NCBI GenBank assembly: GCA_028339975.1
Contig: JAOLDG010000001.1
Span: 136,740-200,739, forward strand
Source of the DNA: Hyphomicrobiales bacterium
GTDB lineage: Bacteria > Pseudomonadota > Alphaproteobacteria > MED-G09
DNA: 64,000 bases
Direction: 5' to 3'
In this document: in pieces, positions 1 through 9,662 of the stretch
Numbering within the stretch: the first letter of the stretch is position 1
How the letters are laid out: the number at the start of each line of letters is the position of its first letter
Made by a program: the position numbers and the translations under genes
The notes under the pieces: model-generated
Told to the model about the DNA's origin: nothing
What the model saw: the letters and a program-made list of their open reading frames with translations, nothing else
Databases searched by the model: none

Positions 1-2
1 AA

Positions 3-1358
<1,356 letters not shown>

Positions 1359-1413
1359 TTAAGAAAGTTATTTTTAGTAAATTAATAATTTAACTAAAAA
1401 TTTTGCAAAATAT

Positions 1414-1821
1414 CTATTTGTTATTTTCAGATAAAATCTCACTTGCAATTGATATATATTTTTGTGCAGAATCCTTTGTTTCTTGAACCACCCCATTAAG
1501 GTCATCAGAATCACGTAACCCAATTAATTTGACTAGCATTGGGAGGTTAACGCCTGAAATAATTTCAATTTTACCAGTTTTAAGAAAGGTGATTGCTAAG
1601 TTTGATGGTGTCCCTCCAAACATATCTGTTAACATTACTATCCCATTATTATTATCAATTTTTTTTATTGAACCCTCTATATCATTTTTTCTTTCATCAA
1701 GATCATCGTCAGAACTTATGCATATTACTTCTATATTTTTTTGAGCCCCTAGAATATGCTCCATTGCTGATTTCAGTTCTAATGCAAGATTTCCATGAGT
1801 TACAATAATTATTCCTATCAT
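1414..1821 (-). CDS. PTS EIIA component, mannose (fructose/ManX-type) family
   Basis: This is a 135-residue single-domain EIIA protein of the mannose family, a phosphoryl carrier. The phospho-acceptor is His9 in VTHG, and the second family signature MLTDMFGGTPSN is intact, so it looks functional. In alphaproteobacteria this gene normally sits between hprK and ptsH, and the protein acts in regulation, not sugar transport. Here its ATG shares one base with the chvG stop (TAATG), leaving no hprK, and only 118 nt separate it from ahcY, too little for ptsH. It is probably co-translated with chvG. Its phosphate donor is not encoded in this window. Confidence 0.9.
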   Translation of the reverse strand: MIGIIIVTHGNLALELKSAMEHILGAQKNIEVICISSDDDLDERKNDIEGSIKKIDNNNGIVMLTDMFGGTPSNLAITFLKTGKIEIISGVNLPMLVKLIGLRDSDDLNGVVQETKDSAQKYISIASEILSENNK

Positions 1822-3350
1822 TACTTATCCTTTTTACCTCTATTTAAAGGTAGTCTTATTGTAAAAATTGCTCCACCGTCCATTCCATTCGTAGCAATTA
1901 TAGTTCCATTCAAGGATTTTACGATTTGTTTGCATATTGATAGCCCTAATCCAGAATTATTTCCAAAACTTTTTTCCTGCGGTCGATAAGTATAGAATCT
2001 TTCAAAAATTCTTCCAAGATTTTCTTTAGGAATACCTGGACCTTGATCCTTAATTTCAATTATAGCATCTGTTTTACTGGTAGATGCGTTAATATAGATA
2101 TTGGATCCCTCCTTTGAGAATGAAATAGCATTATCAACTAAATTATAAAATACCTGAGCGATACGATCTCCAATTCCCATAACTTCTATTGTATCTTTTG
2201 ATAGTTTAAGGTTTATATTTATATTAATTTTCTTAGTAATATTTGTTTGCGTCACCTCCATGACGGATTCAAGAACATCTCTTATATCTATTATTTCAAA
2301 CTCACCTTTGGCTAGCTCAACTTCCAGCCTTGATGATGATGAAATATCTGAGATTAAACGATCTAATCTTTTAAGATCTTTAAAGGCAATTGTGATTAGT
2401 TGTTTTTTCTCTTCTTCTTCATTTGATATTTGAAGTGTTTCCATGGCGCTTTGCAATGAAGTTAATGGATTTTTAAGCTCATGAGCAACATCTGCTGCGA
2501 ATGCCTCAACAGACTTTACCCTATCTTGAAGAGCTCTAGTCATTCTTTTAACTGATTTTGCTAAAACACCTATCTCATCCTTTCTATACTCCATTGCAGG
2601 TATTTCACCTATCCCTGCATTAGAAACACCCTCTGTTGCCTTGGCTAGTCTATTGAGTGGCCTTGCAATTGTGCTCGATAATGATATTGATAAAAATAGG
2701 CTTATTGACAAGGCAATTAAAAATGCCCTCAAGTATCTTTGTCTTTCTTCTTGAAGTATTCTTCCAATATCACCTTCTTGGGTTGATAATAAAAGTACCT
2801 CCTTTTTTAAATTATTTCTTTGAAGGGGTATACTTACATGAACAGTGATTCCTCCATTTTCTAACTTGTATTCCCTAGCCTTTGTTTGTCCCTCAATAGC
2901 AGCTCGTAGATCCAGCTTTGAATAGCCTTCACGAGGCAAAAGAGGTGCATCCCTATCAAAAAACTCTTTTATTATTTTTATAAAATTTGAGAAGAAGAAT
3001 TTTGAGTCCTCATTGACTCTATCTAACTCTTTTTTGAAGTTTTTAGAATCAAAAATTTTTACTAGGTCATCATTAAAAATTTGTGTTCTAGCTATCCTAG
3101 TAGCAGTCCAATTTTCTGTTATAAATAAGTTGTCCATATTACTTGTTTCTTGATTTGCTACATCGGAACTAAGTGTAAAAGAAAAGGCAATAAGGTTTGC
3201 TTGTAAGATTAAAGCTTCCTTTCTAGCTTCAATAAGATTATTTTCAGATTTATCGACTAATATAAACCCTATTGCGAGAAAAATAAGTCCAATTATATTT
3301 ATTGCAATAATTCTTGCACCCAGCGATCTTATTTTTAAAAAATTTAGCAT
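1821..3350 (-). CDS. chvG: ChvG/ExoS-type sensor histidine kinase
   Basis: This is a 509-residue inner-membrane histidine kinase. A first membrane helix lies at about residues 12-30, a periplasmic sensor domain follows, and a second helix at about 208-228 leads into a HAMP linker. The H-box VAHELKNPLTSL puts the phospho-histidine at His290, and the ATPase domain has an N box (NLVDNAISFS) and G boxes (DQGPGIP, GLGLSICK). ChvG/ExoS kinases sense envelope or acid stress and phosphorylate ChvI. The gene starts on the last base of the chvI stop codon (TAATG) and ends the same way into the EIIA gene, so the three are one tight operon. Confidence 0.93.
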   Translation of the reverse strand: MLNFLKIRSLGARIIAINIIGLIFLAIGFILVDKSENNLIEARKEALILQANLIAFSFTLSSDVANQETSNMDNLFITENWTATRIARTQIFNDDLVKIFDSKNFKKELDRVNEDSKFFFSNFIKIIKEFFDRDAPLLPREGYSKLDLRAAIEGQTKAREYKLENGGITVHVSIPLQRNNLKKEVLLLSTQEGDIGRILQEERQRYLRAFLIALSISLFLSISLSSTIARPLNRLAKATEGVSNAGIGEIPAMEYRKDEIGVLAKSVKRMTRALQDRVKSVEAFAADVAHELKNPLTSLQSAMETLQISNEEEEKKQLITIAFKDLKRLDRLISDISSSSRLEVELAKGEFEIIDIRDVLESVMEVTQTNITKKINININLKLSKDTIEVMGIGDRIAQVFYNLVDNAISFSKEGSNIYINASTSKTDAIIEIKDQGPGIPKENLGRIFERFYTYRPQEKSFGNNSGLGLSICKQIVKSLNGTIIATNGMDGGAIFTIRLPLNRGKKDK

Positions 3351-4045
3351 TATTCTTTAATATAGCGATATCCAACGCCATAAAGGGTTTCTATTGACTC
3401 AAAACTTTCATCTAAATCTTTAAATTTTTTTCTTAATCTTTTTATATGACTATCAATTGTTCTATCATCTACATAAATATCATCATCATAAGCTGCCGAC
3501 ATTAATTGATCTCTACTTTTCACATATCCTGGCCTTGACGCCAGGGACTCTAATAAAAGAAATTCTGTTACAGTTAATTTAATGGGCAGGTCATTCCAAA
3601 AGCATTCATGTCTACTCATATTTAAAGATAGTTTTCCGCGCTTAATAATATCATTGCTATTAGTATTATTTAAATCTTTTACTTCCTTAGAGCGCCTTAA
3701 AATTGCCCTTACTCTTTCAATCAATAATTTTTGTGAAAATGGCTTTGTAATATAATCATCTGCTCCCATTTTTAAGCCAAGGAGCTGATCAACCTCTTCA
3801 TCTTTTGAGGTCAAGAAAATAACCGGTAAATTAGACGTCTGCCTCAATTTTTGAAGGACCTCCAAACCATCTAGTCTTGGCATTTTTATATCTAAGATAG
3901 CTATGTCGTAATTATCTTCTCTTAATGAATTTAATCCCGAGAGACCATCTGAAAAAGTACTAATTATATAGCCTTCTGACTTAAGGGCTAGACTTAAGGA
4001 GGCTAGAATATTCTGGTCATCATCTATTAAACATATTTCAGTCAT
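3350..4045 (-). CDS. chvI: ChvI-type response regulator (OmpR family)
   Basis: This 231-residue regulator has an N-terminal receiver domain with acidic residues DDD at 8-10, phospho-acceptor Asp52 in LDIKMP and the conserved Lys in ITKPF. An OmpR/PhoB winged-helix DNA-binding domain with [15 protein letters not shown] follows. It is the partner of the adjoining ChvG kinase. In alphaproteobacteria this system controls exopolysaccharide, envelope and central metabolism genes, and ChvI is often encoded next to pckA, as it is here divergently. The promoter must lie in the 117-bp gap shared with pckA. Confidence 0.93.
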   Translation of the reverse strand: MTEICLIDDDQNILASLSLALKSEGYIISTFSDGLSGLNSLREDNYDIAILDIKMPRLDGLEVLQKLRQTSNLPVIFLTSKDEEVDQLLGLKMGADDYITKPFSQKLLIERVRAILRRSKEVKDLNNTNSNDIIKRGKLSLNMSRHECFWNDLPIKLTVTEFLLLESLASRPGYVKSRDQLMSAAYDDDIYVDDRTIDSHIKRLRKKFKDLDESFESIETLYGVGYRYIKE

Positions 4046-4100
4046 TTTATGCCTTTTTTAGTTAACTAATTCACTTAATTAAACTATATAGTACGTTACA

Positions 4101-4128
4101 TTGCTTGTTGACAATTTTCTGATATAAG
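4101..4128 (+). promoter_or_regulatory. Putative sigma-70 promoter of pckA
   Basis: TTGCTT at 4101-4106 and TATAAG at 4123-4128, separated by 16 nt, form a plausible promoter in the chvI-pckA divergent region. An overlapping TTGACA at 4108-4113 is closer to the -35 consensus but has no good -10 at the right distance. The same TTGCT(T/C) plus TATAAG pairing occurs upstream of rpmF. This is a reading of the sequence only. Confidence 0.4.
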
Positions 4129-4162
4129 TGTGAATTAAATTTTATAAATTAAGGGGTAAATA

Positions 4163-5770
4163 GTGAAAGAAGTAGGCGAGAATTTTTCAACATCAGGTCC
4201 CGAGAATCATGGGTTTTCATCATTAAATAGTGTTTCCTGGAATTTAAATCAAGAAGAAATATATAAAATTATACTGGATAGAGGTGAAGGAAAGCTATCT
4301 AAGGATGGCGCAATGGTTGTCGAAACTGGAGTTCACACTGGTAGATCTGCCCAAGATAAATTTGTTGTAAAAGAACCGCAAAATAAAAATCAAATTTGGT
4401 GGGATAATGCAAAAGAGATGTCTGAAAATAATTTTGATACTCTTTATGAAGATATGATAGATTTTTCTAATAATAAGGATCTCTTTGTTCAAGACCTTTA
4501 TGGAGGTGCTGACCTTCAACATAGATTACCTACAAGAATTTATACAGAGTATGCCTGGCATTCTTTATTTATTCAAAATTTATTAATAACTGTTAAAGAT
4601 GATGAAAAAAATTCTTTTGATCCTGAATTTGTAATTATTGATTTACCAAGTTTTAAGGCCGATCCCAAAAGACATGGCTCACGATCAGAAACAATTATAG
4701 CAGTGAATTTTGCTAAAAAAACTGTTCTAATTGCTGGAACATCTTATGCTGGTGAAATCAAGAAGTCAGTATTTACAATGTTAAATTTTCTTTTACCCCC
4801 TAAAAATGTGATGCCTATGCACTGCTCTGTAAACGTTGGAGATCAAAACGATTCTGCAATATTTTTTGGACTCTCAGGGACGGGTAAGACTACTCTATCT
4901 GCCGATCCAAAAAGAACATTAATTGGTGATGATGAGCATGGTTGGTCTGAAAACGGTCTATTTAACTTTGAAGGCGGTTGTTATGCTAAAATGATAAGAC
5001 TTTCAAAAGAAGCTGAACCCGAAATATATGAAACAACTAAAAAAGTAGGAACTATTTTAGAAAACGTAGTGTTAAATGAAGAAACTGGTGAGTTAGATCT
5101 AGATGATGACTCTCTTGCTGAAAATACAAGAGGTGCATATCCTTTATCCTCTATTCCTAATTCCAGTGAGACTGGAAGAGGCCCTATACCTAAAAATATT
5201 ATTCTTCTCACTTGCGATGCTTTTGGAGTCTTACCCCCAATTGCTAAGCTATCGCCATCGCAAACAATGTATCACTTTTTATCTGGATATACTGCTAAAG
5301 TTGCTGGCACTGAAAAAGGTGTAACTGAACCCGAGGCAACATTTTCTGCATGCTTTGGCGCGCCCTTTATGCCAAGACATCCTTCTGAATACGGTAATTT
5401 ATTAAAGAACCTAATTCATAAATATGATGTAAATTGCTGGTTGGTAAATACAGGATGGTCCGGCGGCCCGGTCGGAGAGGGAGAAAGGATGCCAATAAAA
5501 GCTACTCGTGCCTTATTATCGGCTGCTCTTGATGGAACACTTAATAGCGCTGAAATGAGAACTGATGAATTCTTTGGATTTGAAGTTCCTCTGTCAGTTG
5601 AAGGAATCGATAAAACAATTCTAGTTCCTAGAAATACTTGGTCTAATAAAGATGGCTATGACTCTCAGGCAAGTAAGCTTGTTAAAATGTTTTCCAAGAA
5701 TTTTTCTATTTTTGAAGAACATGTTGATCAAGATGTTATTAATGCAGCCCCTAGCATCAATGTTACATAA
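4163..5770 (+). CDS. pckA: Phosphoenolpyruvate carboxykinase (ATP)
   Basis: This enzyme converts oxaloacetate and ATP to phosphoenolpyruvate, the entry step of gluconeogenesis. The 535-residue protein has the kinase P-loop GLSGTGKTT at 236-244, the metal-binding GDDEHGW just after it and the LPTRIYTEY region of ATP-type enzymes. The start is a GTG preceded by AAGGGG at 4151-4156. It is transcribed away from chvI, a conserved arrangement that suggests control by ChvI. Its stop lies only 8 nt from the convergent polA stop. Confidence 0.96.
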   Translation: MKEVGENFSTSGPENHGFSSLNSVSWNLNQEEIYKIILDRGEGKLSKDGAMVVETGVHTGRSAQDKFVVKEPQNKNQIWWDNAKEMSENNFDTLYEDMIDFSNNKDLFVQDLYGGADLQHRLPTRIYTEYAWHSLFIQNLLITVKDDEKNSFDPEFVIIDLPSFKADPKRHGSRSETIIAVNFAKKTVLIAGTSYAGEIKKSVFTMLNFLLPPKNVMPMHCSVNVGDQNDSAIFFGLSGTGKTTLSADPKRTLIGDDEHGWSENGLFNFEGGCYAKMIRLSKEAEPEIYETTKKVGTILENVVLNEETGELDLDDDSLAENTRGAYPLSSIPNSSETGRGPIPKNIILLTCDAFGVLPPIAKLSPSQTMYHFLSGYTAKVAGTEKGVTEPEATFSACFGAPFMPRHPSEYGNLLKNLIHKYDVNCWLVNTGWSGGPVGEGERMPIKATRALLSAALDGTLNSAEMRTDEFFGFEVPLSVEGIDKTILVPRNTWSNKDGYDSQASKLVKMFSKNFSIFEEHVDQDVINAAPSINVT

Positions 5771-5778
5771 TAATTTCT

Positions 5779-8577
5779 TTAGTGAGCCTGATCCCAATTT
5801 TTTCCAAAAGCTGCCTCGACTTCTAGATCTACTGATAGCTCAATAATTGGTTTGTGAGCATTTGACATTTCATTTTTTACTAAATTAATAGTCTTTTCAA
5901 CATCCTCATCTTTTGTTTCAAAAATCAATTCATCATGTACTTGCATAATCATTTTTGATGATAGGTTTTCTTTTTTTAAAGTTTGCGGGATCTTTATCAT
6001 TGCTCTTTTAATTATATCGGCTGCGGTTCCTTGTATAGGCGCATTAATTGCAGCTCTATCCATAAAGGCTTTACCCCCTGGACCACGACTCATTGAGCTA
6101 TCTATTATACATTTTCTACCAAATAATGTTTTTACAAAGCCATTATCTTTGGCAAATTCCTTTGTTGTTTCCATGTAATCCTTAATGGATGGAAACTTTT
6201 CAAAATACGATCTTATGTAATCTGAGGCCTCTGATCTGGAAATACCCAGCTGATTAGATAAACCAAAAGCTGAAATTCCATATATTATTCCAAAATTTAT
6301 AGCTTTTGCTCTGCGCCTAATCTCATTATTCATATCTTTTAAGGGAACTCCAAAAACTTCTGATGCTGTCAAAGAATGAATATCTATTTTTTCTTTAAAG
6401 GCTTGTTTTAAGTTATTATCATTCGCCATATGAGCGATTATTCTTAGTTCAATTTGGCTATAGTCTGCGCTAATTAAGGAACCTCCTTCTTCTGCTATAA
6501 ATGCACTCCTAATCTCCCTTCCATCCTCATTTCTAATAGGTATATTTTGTAAATTAGGGTCTGAAGAAGATAGTCTTCCCGTTGATGTCGAAGACATTGC
6601 GTATGATGTATGTATTCTATTAGTTTTTTTATTAATAAATGTTGGAAGGGCATCAGTATAAGTTGATTTTAATTTTGAAAGCCCTCTCCACTCTAAGAGA
6701 AGTTTTGGTAAGGCGTTTCCATTTGATGCTAGGAATGTCAATGTATCAGCATCCGTGGACCAAGAGCCCGAAGGAGTTTTTTTTCCTCCCTTTATACCAA
6801 GCTTATCAAATAATATCTCGCCAACTTGCTTGGGTGATCCAAGGTTAAATTCGACACCCACGACCTCAAAGCACTTCTCTTCAATTTTTTTTATCTTTGA
6901 TGCAAATTTTTCAGATAGCTTATTAAGAATTTTTTCATCTACAGAAACACCATGCTTTTCCATTTCCATTATTATTTTTGCCAATGGCCGCTCTATTGTT
7001 TCATATACAGAAGAAAGCCTATCTTCTGCTAGTTTAGGTTTTAATAGCTTCCAAAGTCTTAGTGTTATATCTGCATCCTCTGCAGCGTATTTACTAGCGG
7101 TTGAAATATCTATTTCATTAAATACTTTTTTATTTTTTCCTGTTCCAGCAATTTCTTTAAACGATAAAGCATTGTGTGATAGATAATTCTTAGCTAATGC
7201 ATCAAGATTATGCCTTATTCCTCCTGAACCAATTGAATATGAGATTAACATTGTGTCATCATAGGGGGCTATAGAGATGCCATACTTCTGAAGAACCAAG
7301 CCATCATATTTTTTGTTATGGAGTATTTTCAATATACTTTGGTCTTCCATTATTTCTTTTAATATTACTAGGGCTTGATTTAATTCTATTTGAGGACTTT
7401 TCTCTAAATGCTTTATGGGAATATAACAGGCTTCGTTATTGCTTATGGCAAAAGAAAAGCCTATGAGGTTTGCCTCAATTGCGTTTAGAGAGTCGGTTTC
7501 TGTATCAATTGCCACATAACCCTTTTCAGAAATTTTTTCTTTCCATTCGTTCAACTGGTCAATGTTTTGTATGGTGGAATATAGATCATAATCAAATTTC
7601 TTTATATTCTCCAAGGGAGCTTTGGTTTCATAAACATCTTCTTTTGGTGTAAAATTTAATTTAATTTCTTGGGTATCTATTTTTTCAGACGAAAGATTGA
7701 ATTCTTTTGCTTTTTTTTCTGTGAGAGTTCTAAATTCCATTGCCTTAAGAAATGAGATTAATTTTTTAGGTTCAATCGATTGAATCTGGATATCTTCTAT
7801 AGGAATTGGGAGTTCAATATCATCTTTTAGTGTAACTAGCTCTCTGCTAATCCTAGCTTGATCAGCAAACTCTATAACACTTTCTCTTCTTTTTGTTTGC
7901 TTTATTTTGGAGGCATTTTCAATTAGTTTTTCTAAATCACCGTACTCATTAATTAACAGCGCTGCTGTTTTAATGCCTATCCCAGGTACACCCGGAACAT
8001 TATCAATAGAGTCTCCCGCCAGAGATTGTACGTCGATAACTCTGTTTGGTTTAACTCCAAATTTTTCAATAACTTCTGGCTCATTAATTGTACGATTTTT
8101 CATCGTATCAAGCATACAAGCCCCGTTACCTACTAGCTGCATAAGATCTTTATCTGACGAAACAATGGTTACTTGCATTCCTTTAGAAAGTGCAGCTTTC
8201 GTATAGCTTGCTATTAAATCGTCAGCTTCATATCCTAGAAGTTCGACGTGAGGAACATTAAAAGCATTCGTAGCGTCTCTGATTACAGGGAATTGAGGAA
8301 TTAGATCTTCTGGCGGACTTGATCTATTAGCCTTGTAATTTGGATAAATATCATTACGAAATGTTTTTCCCGATGCATCAAAAACTACTAAAAGGTGGGT
8401 TAGATTATTTCTTTGTTTTTCATCTCTTATAAGTTTATCAAGCATATTACAGAAACCTGAAATTGCACCTACTGGAAATCCATCAGACTTTCGAGTTAAT
8501 GGAGGTAGGGCATGGTAGGCTCTAAAAATATAAGTTGATCCATCTACTAAATATATATGTTTTTGATTATTGCTCAT
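5779..8577 (-). CDS. polA: DNA polymerase I
   Basis: This repair and Okazaki-fragment polymerase has 932 residues and three domains. The N-terminal 5'-3' exonuclease (about 1-290) contains the acidic motif GYEADD and the helix-hairpin-helix GVPGIGIKTA. The 3'-5' proofreading domain keeps its DxE motif at Asp358 and Glu360 (AIDTETDSL), so it looks active. The C-terminal polymerase domain has motif A ADYSQIELRI and motif C QVHDELIFE. Length and motifs are normal for a full-size Pol I. It is divergent from the ABC ATPase gene with an 82-bp gap. Confidence 0.97.
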   Translation of the reverse strand: MSNNQKHIYLVDGSTYIFRAYHALPPLTRKSDGFPVGAISGFCNMLDKLIRDEKQRNNLTHLLVVFDASGKTFRNDIYPNYKANRSSPPEDLIPQFPVIRDATNAFNVPHVELLGYEADDLIASYTKAALSKGMQVTIVSSDKDLMQLVGNGACMLDTMKNRTINEPEVIEKFGVKPNRVIDVQSLAGDSIDNVPGVPGIGIKTAALLINEYGDLEKLIENASKIKQTKRRESVIEFADQARISRELVTLKDDIELPIPIEDIQIQSIEPKKLISFLKAMEFRTLTEKKAKEFNLSSEKIDTQEIKLNFTPKEDVYETKAPLENIKKFDYDLYSTIQNIDQLNEWKEKISEKGYVAIDTETDSLNAIEANLIGFSFAISNNEACYIPIKHLEKSPQIELNQALVILKEIMEDQSILKILHNKKYDGLVLQKYGISIAPYDDTMLISYSIGSGGIRHNLDALAKNYLSHNALSFKEIAGTGKNKKVFNEIDISTASKYAAEDADITLRLWKLLKPKLAEDRLSSVYETIERPLAKIIMEMEKHGVSVDEKILNKLSEKFASKIKKIEEKCFEVVGVEFNLGSPKQVGEILFDKLGIKGGKKTPSGSWSTDADTLTFLASNGNALPKLLLEWRGLSKLKSTYTDALPTFINKKTNRIHTSYAMSSTSTGRLSSSDPNLQNIPIRNEDGREIRSAFIAEEGGSLISADYSQIELRIIAHMANDNNLKQAFKEKIDIHSLTASEVFGVPLKDMNNEIRRRAKAINFGIIYGISAFGLSNQLGISRSEASDYIRSYFEKFPSIKDYMETTKEFAKDNGFVKTLFGRKCIIDSSMSRGPGGKAFMDRAAINAPIQGTAADIIKRAMIKIPQTLKKENLSSKMIMQVHDELIFETKDEDVEKTINLVKNEMSNAHKPIIELSVDLEVEAAFGKNWDQAH

Positions 8578-8659
8578 GTCTTTTATATTTTTACTATTGC
8601 ACTTAGTTTAAGTAGATGAAAGATTCAATTATACTAATATAAAAAATATTAAGAGAGAT

Positions 8660-9607
8660 ATGAAAAATAAAAATCTTCCAGATAATGCAATAGAAATTTC
8701 AAGGCTATCGAAGGAATATAAAGGGGTTGGAGGAGCTAAAAACTTATTAGCTCTTAATTCTATTGATTTAAAAATTCCAAGAGGATCAATGTTTGGTCTT
8801 TTAGGTCCCAACGGAGCCGGTAAGTCTACATTTATTAATATTCTTGCAGGGTTAACAGTTAAAACATCAGGTAAAGCTGTAGTTTGGGGTTTCGACCTTG
8901 ATAAAAATCCTAGATCCGTAAGGGCGTCGCTTGGGGTTGTCCCGCAGGAGATTTATGTAGATCCATTTTTTTCACCTAAAGAAACATTGCATCAACAAGC
9001 TGGTATGTATGGAGTTCTTCCGAAAGATCGTAATGTAGACTTTCTTCTTAAAACCCTTGATCTTGAAGATAAGGCCGATTCTTATACTCGGACACTTTCA
9101 GGGGGAATGAAAAGAAGACTTCTTGTTGCTAAATCAATGGTTCATAGGCCTCCAATTTTAATCTTAGACGAGCCAACAGCTGGTGTTGACATTGAGCTTC
9201 GTCAGCAATTATGGACATATATTAGAAAACTTAATGAGTATGGAACAACTATTATTTTAACAACTCACTATCTCGAGGAAGCAGAAGAACTTTGTGATAC
9301 GATTGCAATTGTAGATAATGGTAAAATTGTAAGATGTGCACCAACACAAGAAATCCTAAATGATGCAGACTCAAAGAGTTTAATAGTAAAGCCTATGGAT
9401 GGCTTGAAAGATCTTAATCCTGCGCTCAAGGAAATGGGAGCTATAATTGATAAAGACGACAATATCATAATTGGCTATAATCCAAAGAATGAAACATCTA
9501 GAGATATTCTGAGAAAGGTCGAGGAATCAGGTCTTTCCGTTAGAGATTTTTCGGTTTCAGGTGCTTCGCTCGAGACTGTTTTTCTATCAATTACTTCAAA
9601 AAAATAA
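8660..9607 (+). CDS. ABC transporter ATP-binding protein (DrrA/YadG-like), no adjacent permease
   Basis: This 315-residue ATPase resembles the ABC-2 export family (YadG, DrrA, CcmA-type). Walker A is GPNGAGKST at 49-57, the signature is LSGGM at 146-150, and Walker B is LILDEP at about 167-172, followed by the TTHY switch histidine. The C-terminal extension of about 90 residues is typical of the drug or polysaccharide export subgroup. Such proteins need an ABC-2 membrane partner, usually the next gene. Here the gene ends in a terminator and the next gene is a convergent TonB receptor, so the permease must be elsewhere. The start ATG follows AGAGAG. Confidence 0.88.
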   Translation: MKNKNLPDNAIEISRLSKEYKGVGGAKNLLALNSIDLKIPRGSMFGLLGPNGAGKSTFINILAGLTVKTSGKAVVWGFDLDKNPRSVRASLGVVPQEIYVDPFFSPKETLHQQAGMYGVLPKDRNVDFLLKTLDLEDKADSYTRTLSGGMKRRLLVAKSMVHRPPILILDEPTAGVDIELRQQLWTYIRKLNEYGTTIILTTHYLEEAEELCDTIAIVDNGKIVRCAPTQEILNDADSKSLIVKPMDGLKDLNPALKEMGAIIDKDDNIIIGYNPKNETSRDILRKVEESGLSVRDFSVSGASLETVFLSITSKK

Positions 9608-9616
9608 ACATAAAAA

Positions 9617-9640
9617 AAGCGCGAAGAAAATATCGCGCTT
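9617..9640. terminator. Bidirectional intrinsic terminator
   Basis: AAGCGCGA at 9617-9624 pairs perfectly with TCGCGCTT at 9633-9640 across an 8-nt loop. Seven A residues on the left give a U-tract for leftward transcripts from the TonB receptor gene, and an AT-rich stretch on the right serves the ABC ATPase transcript. It lies exactly between the two convergent stop codons. Confidence 0.85.
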
Positions 9641-9662
9641 AATTTATTTATCTTATCTAATA

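Noticed and set aside
6755-7186. 143-codon open frame on the plus strand
   Set aside because: It is antisense inside the polA gene and has no recognisable domain or ribosome binding site.
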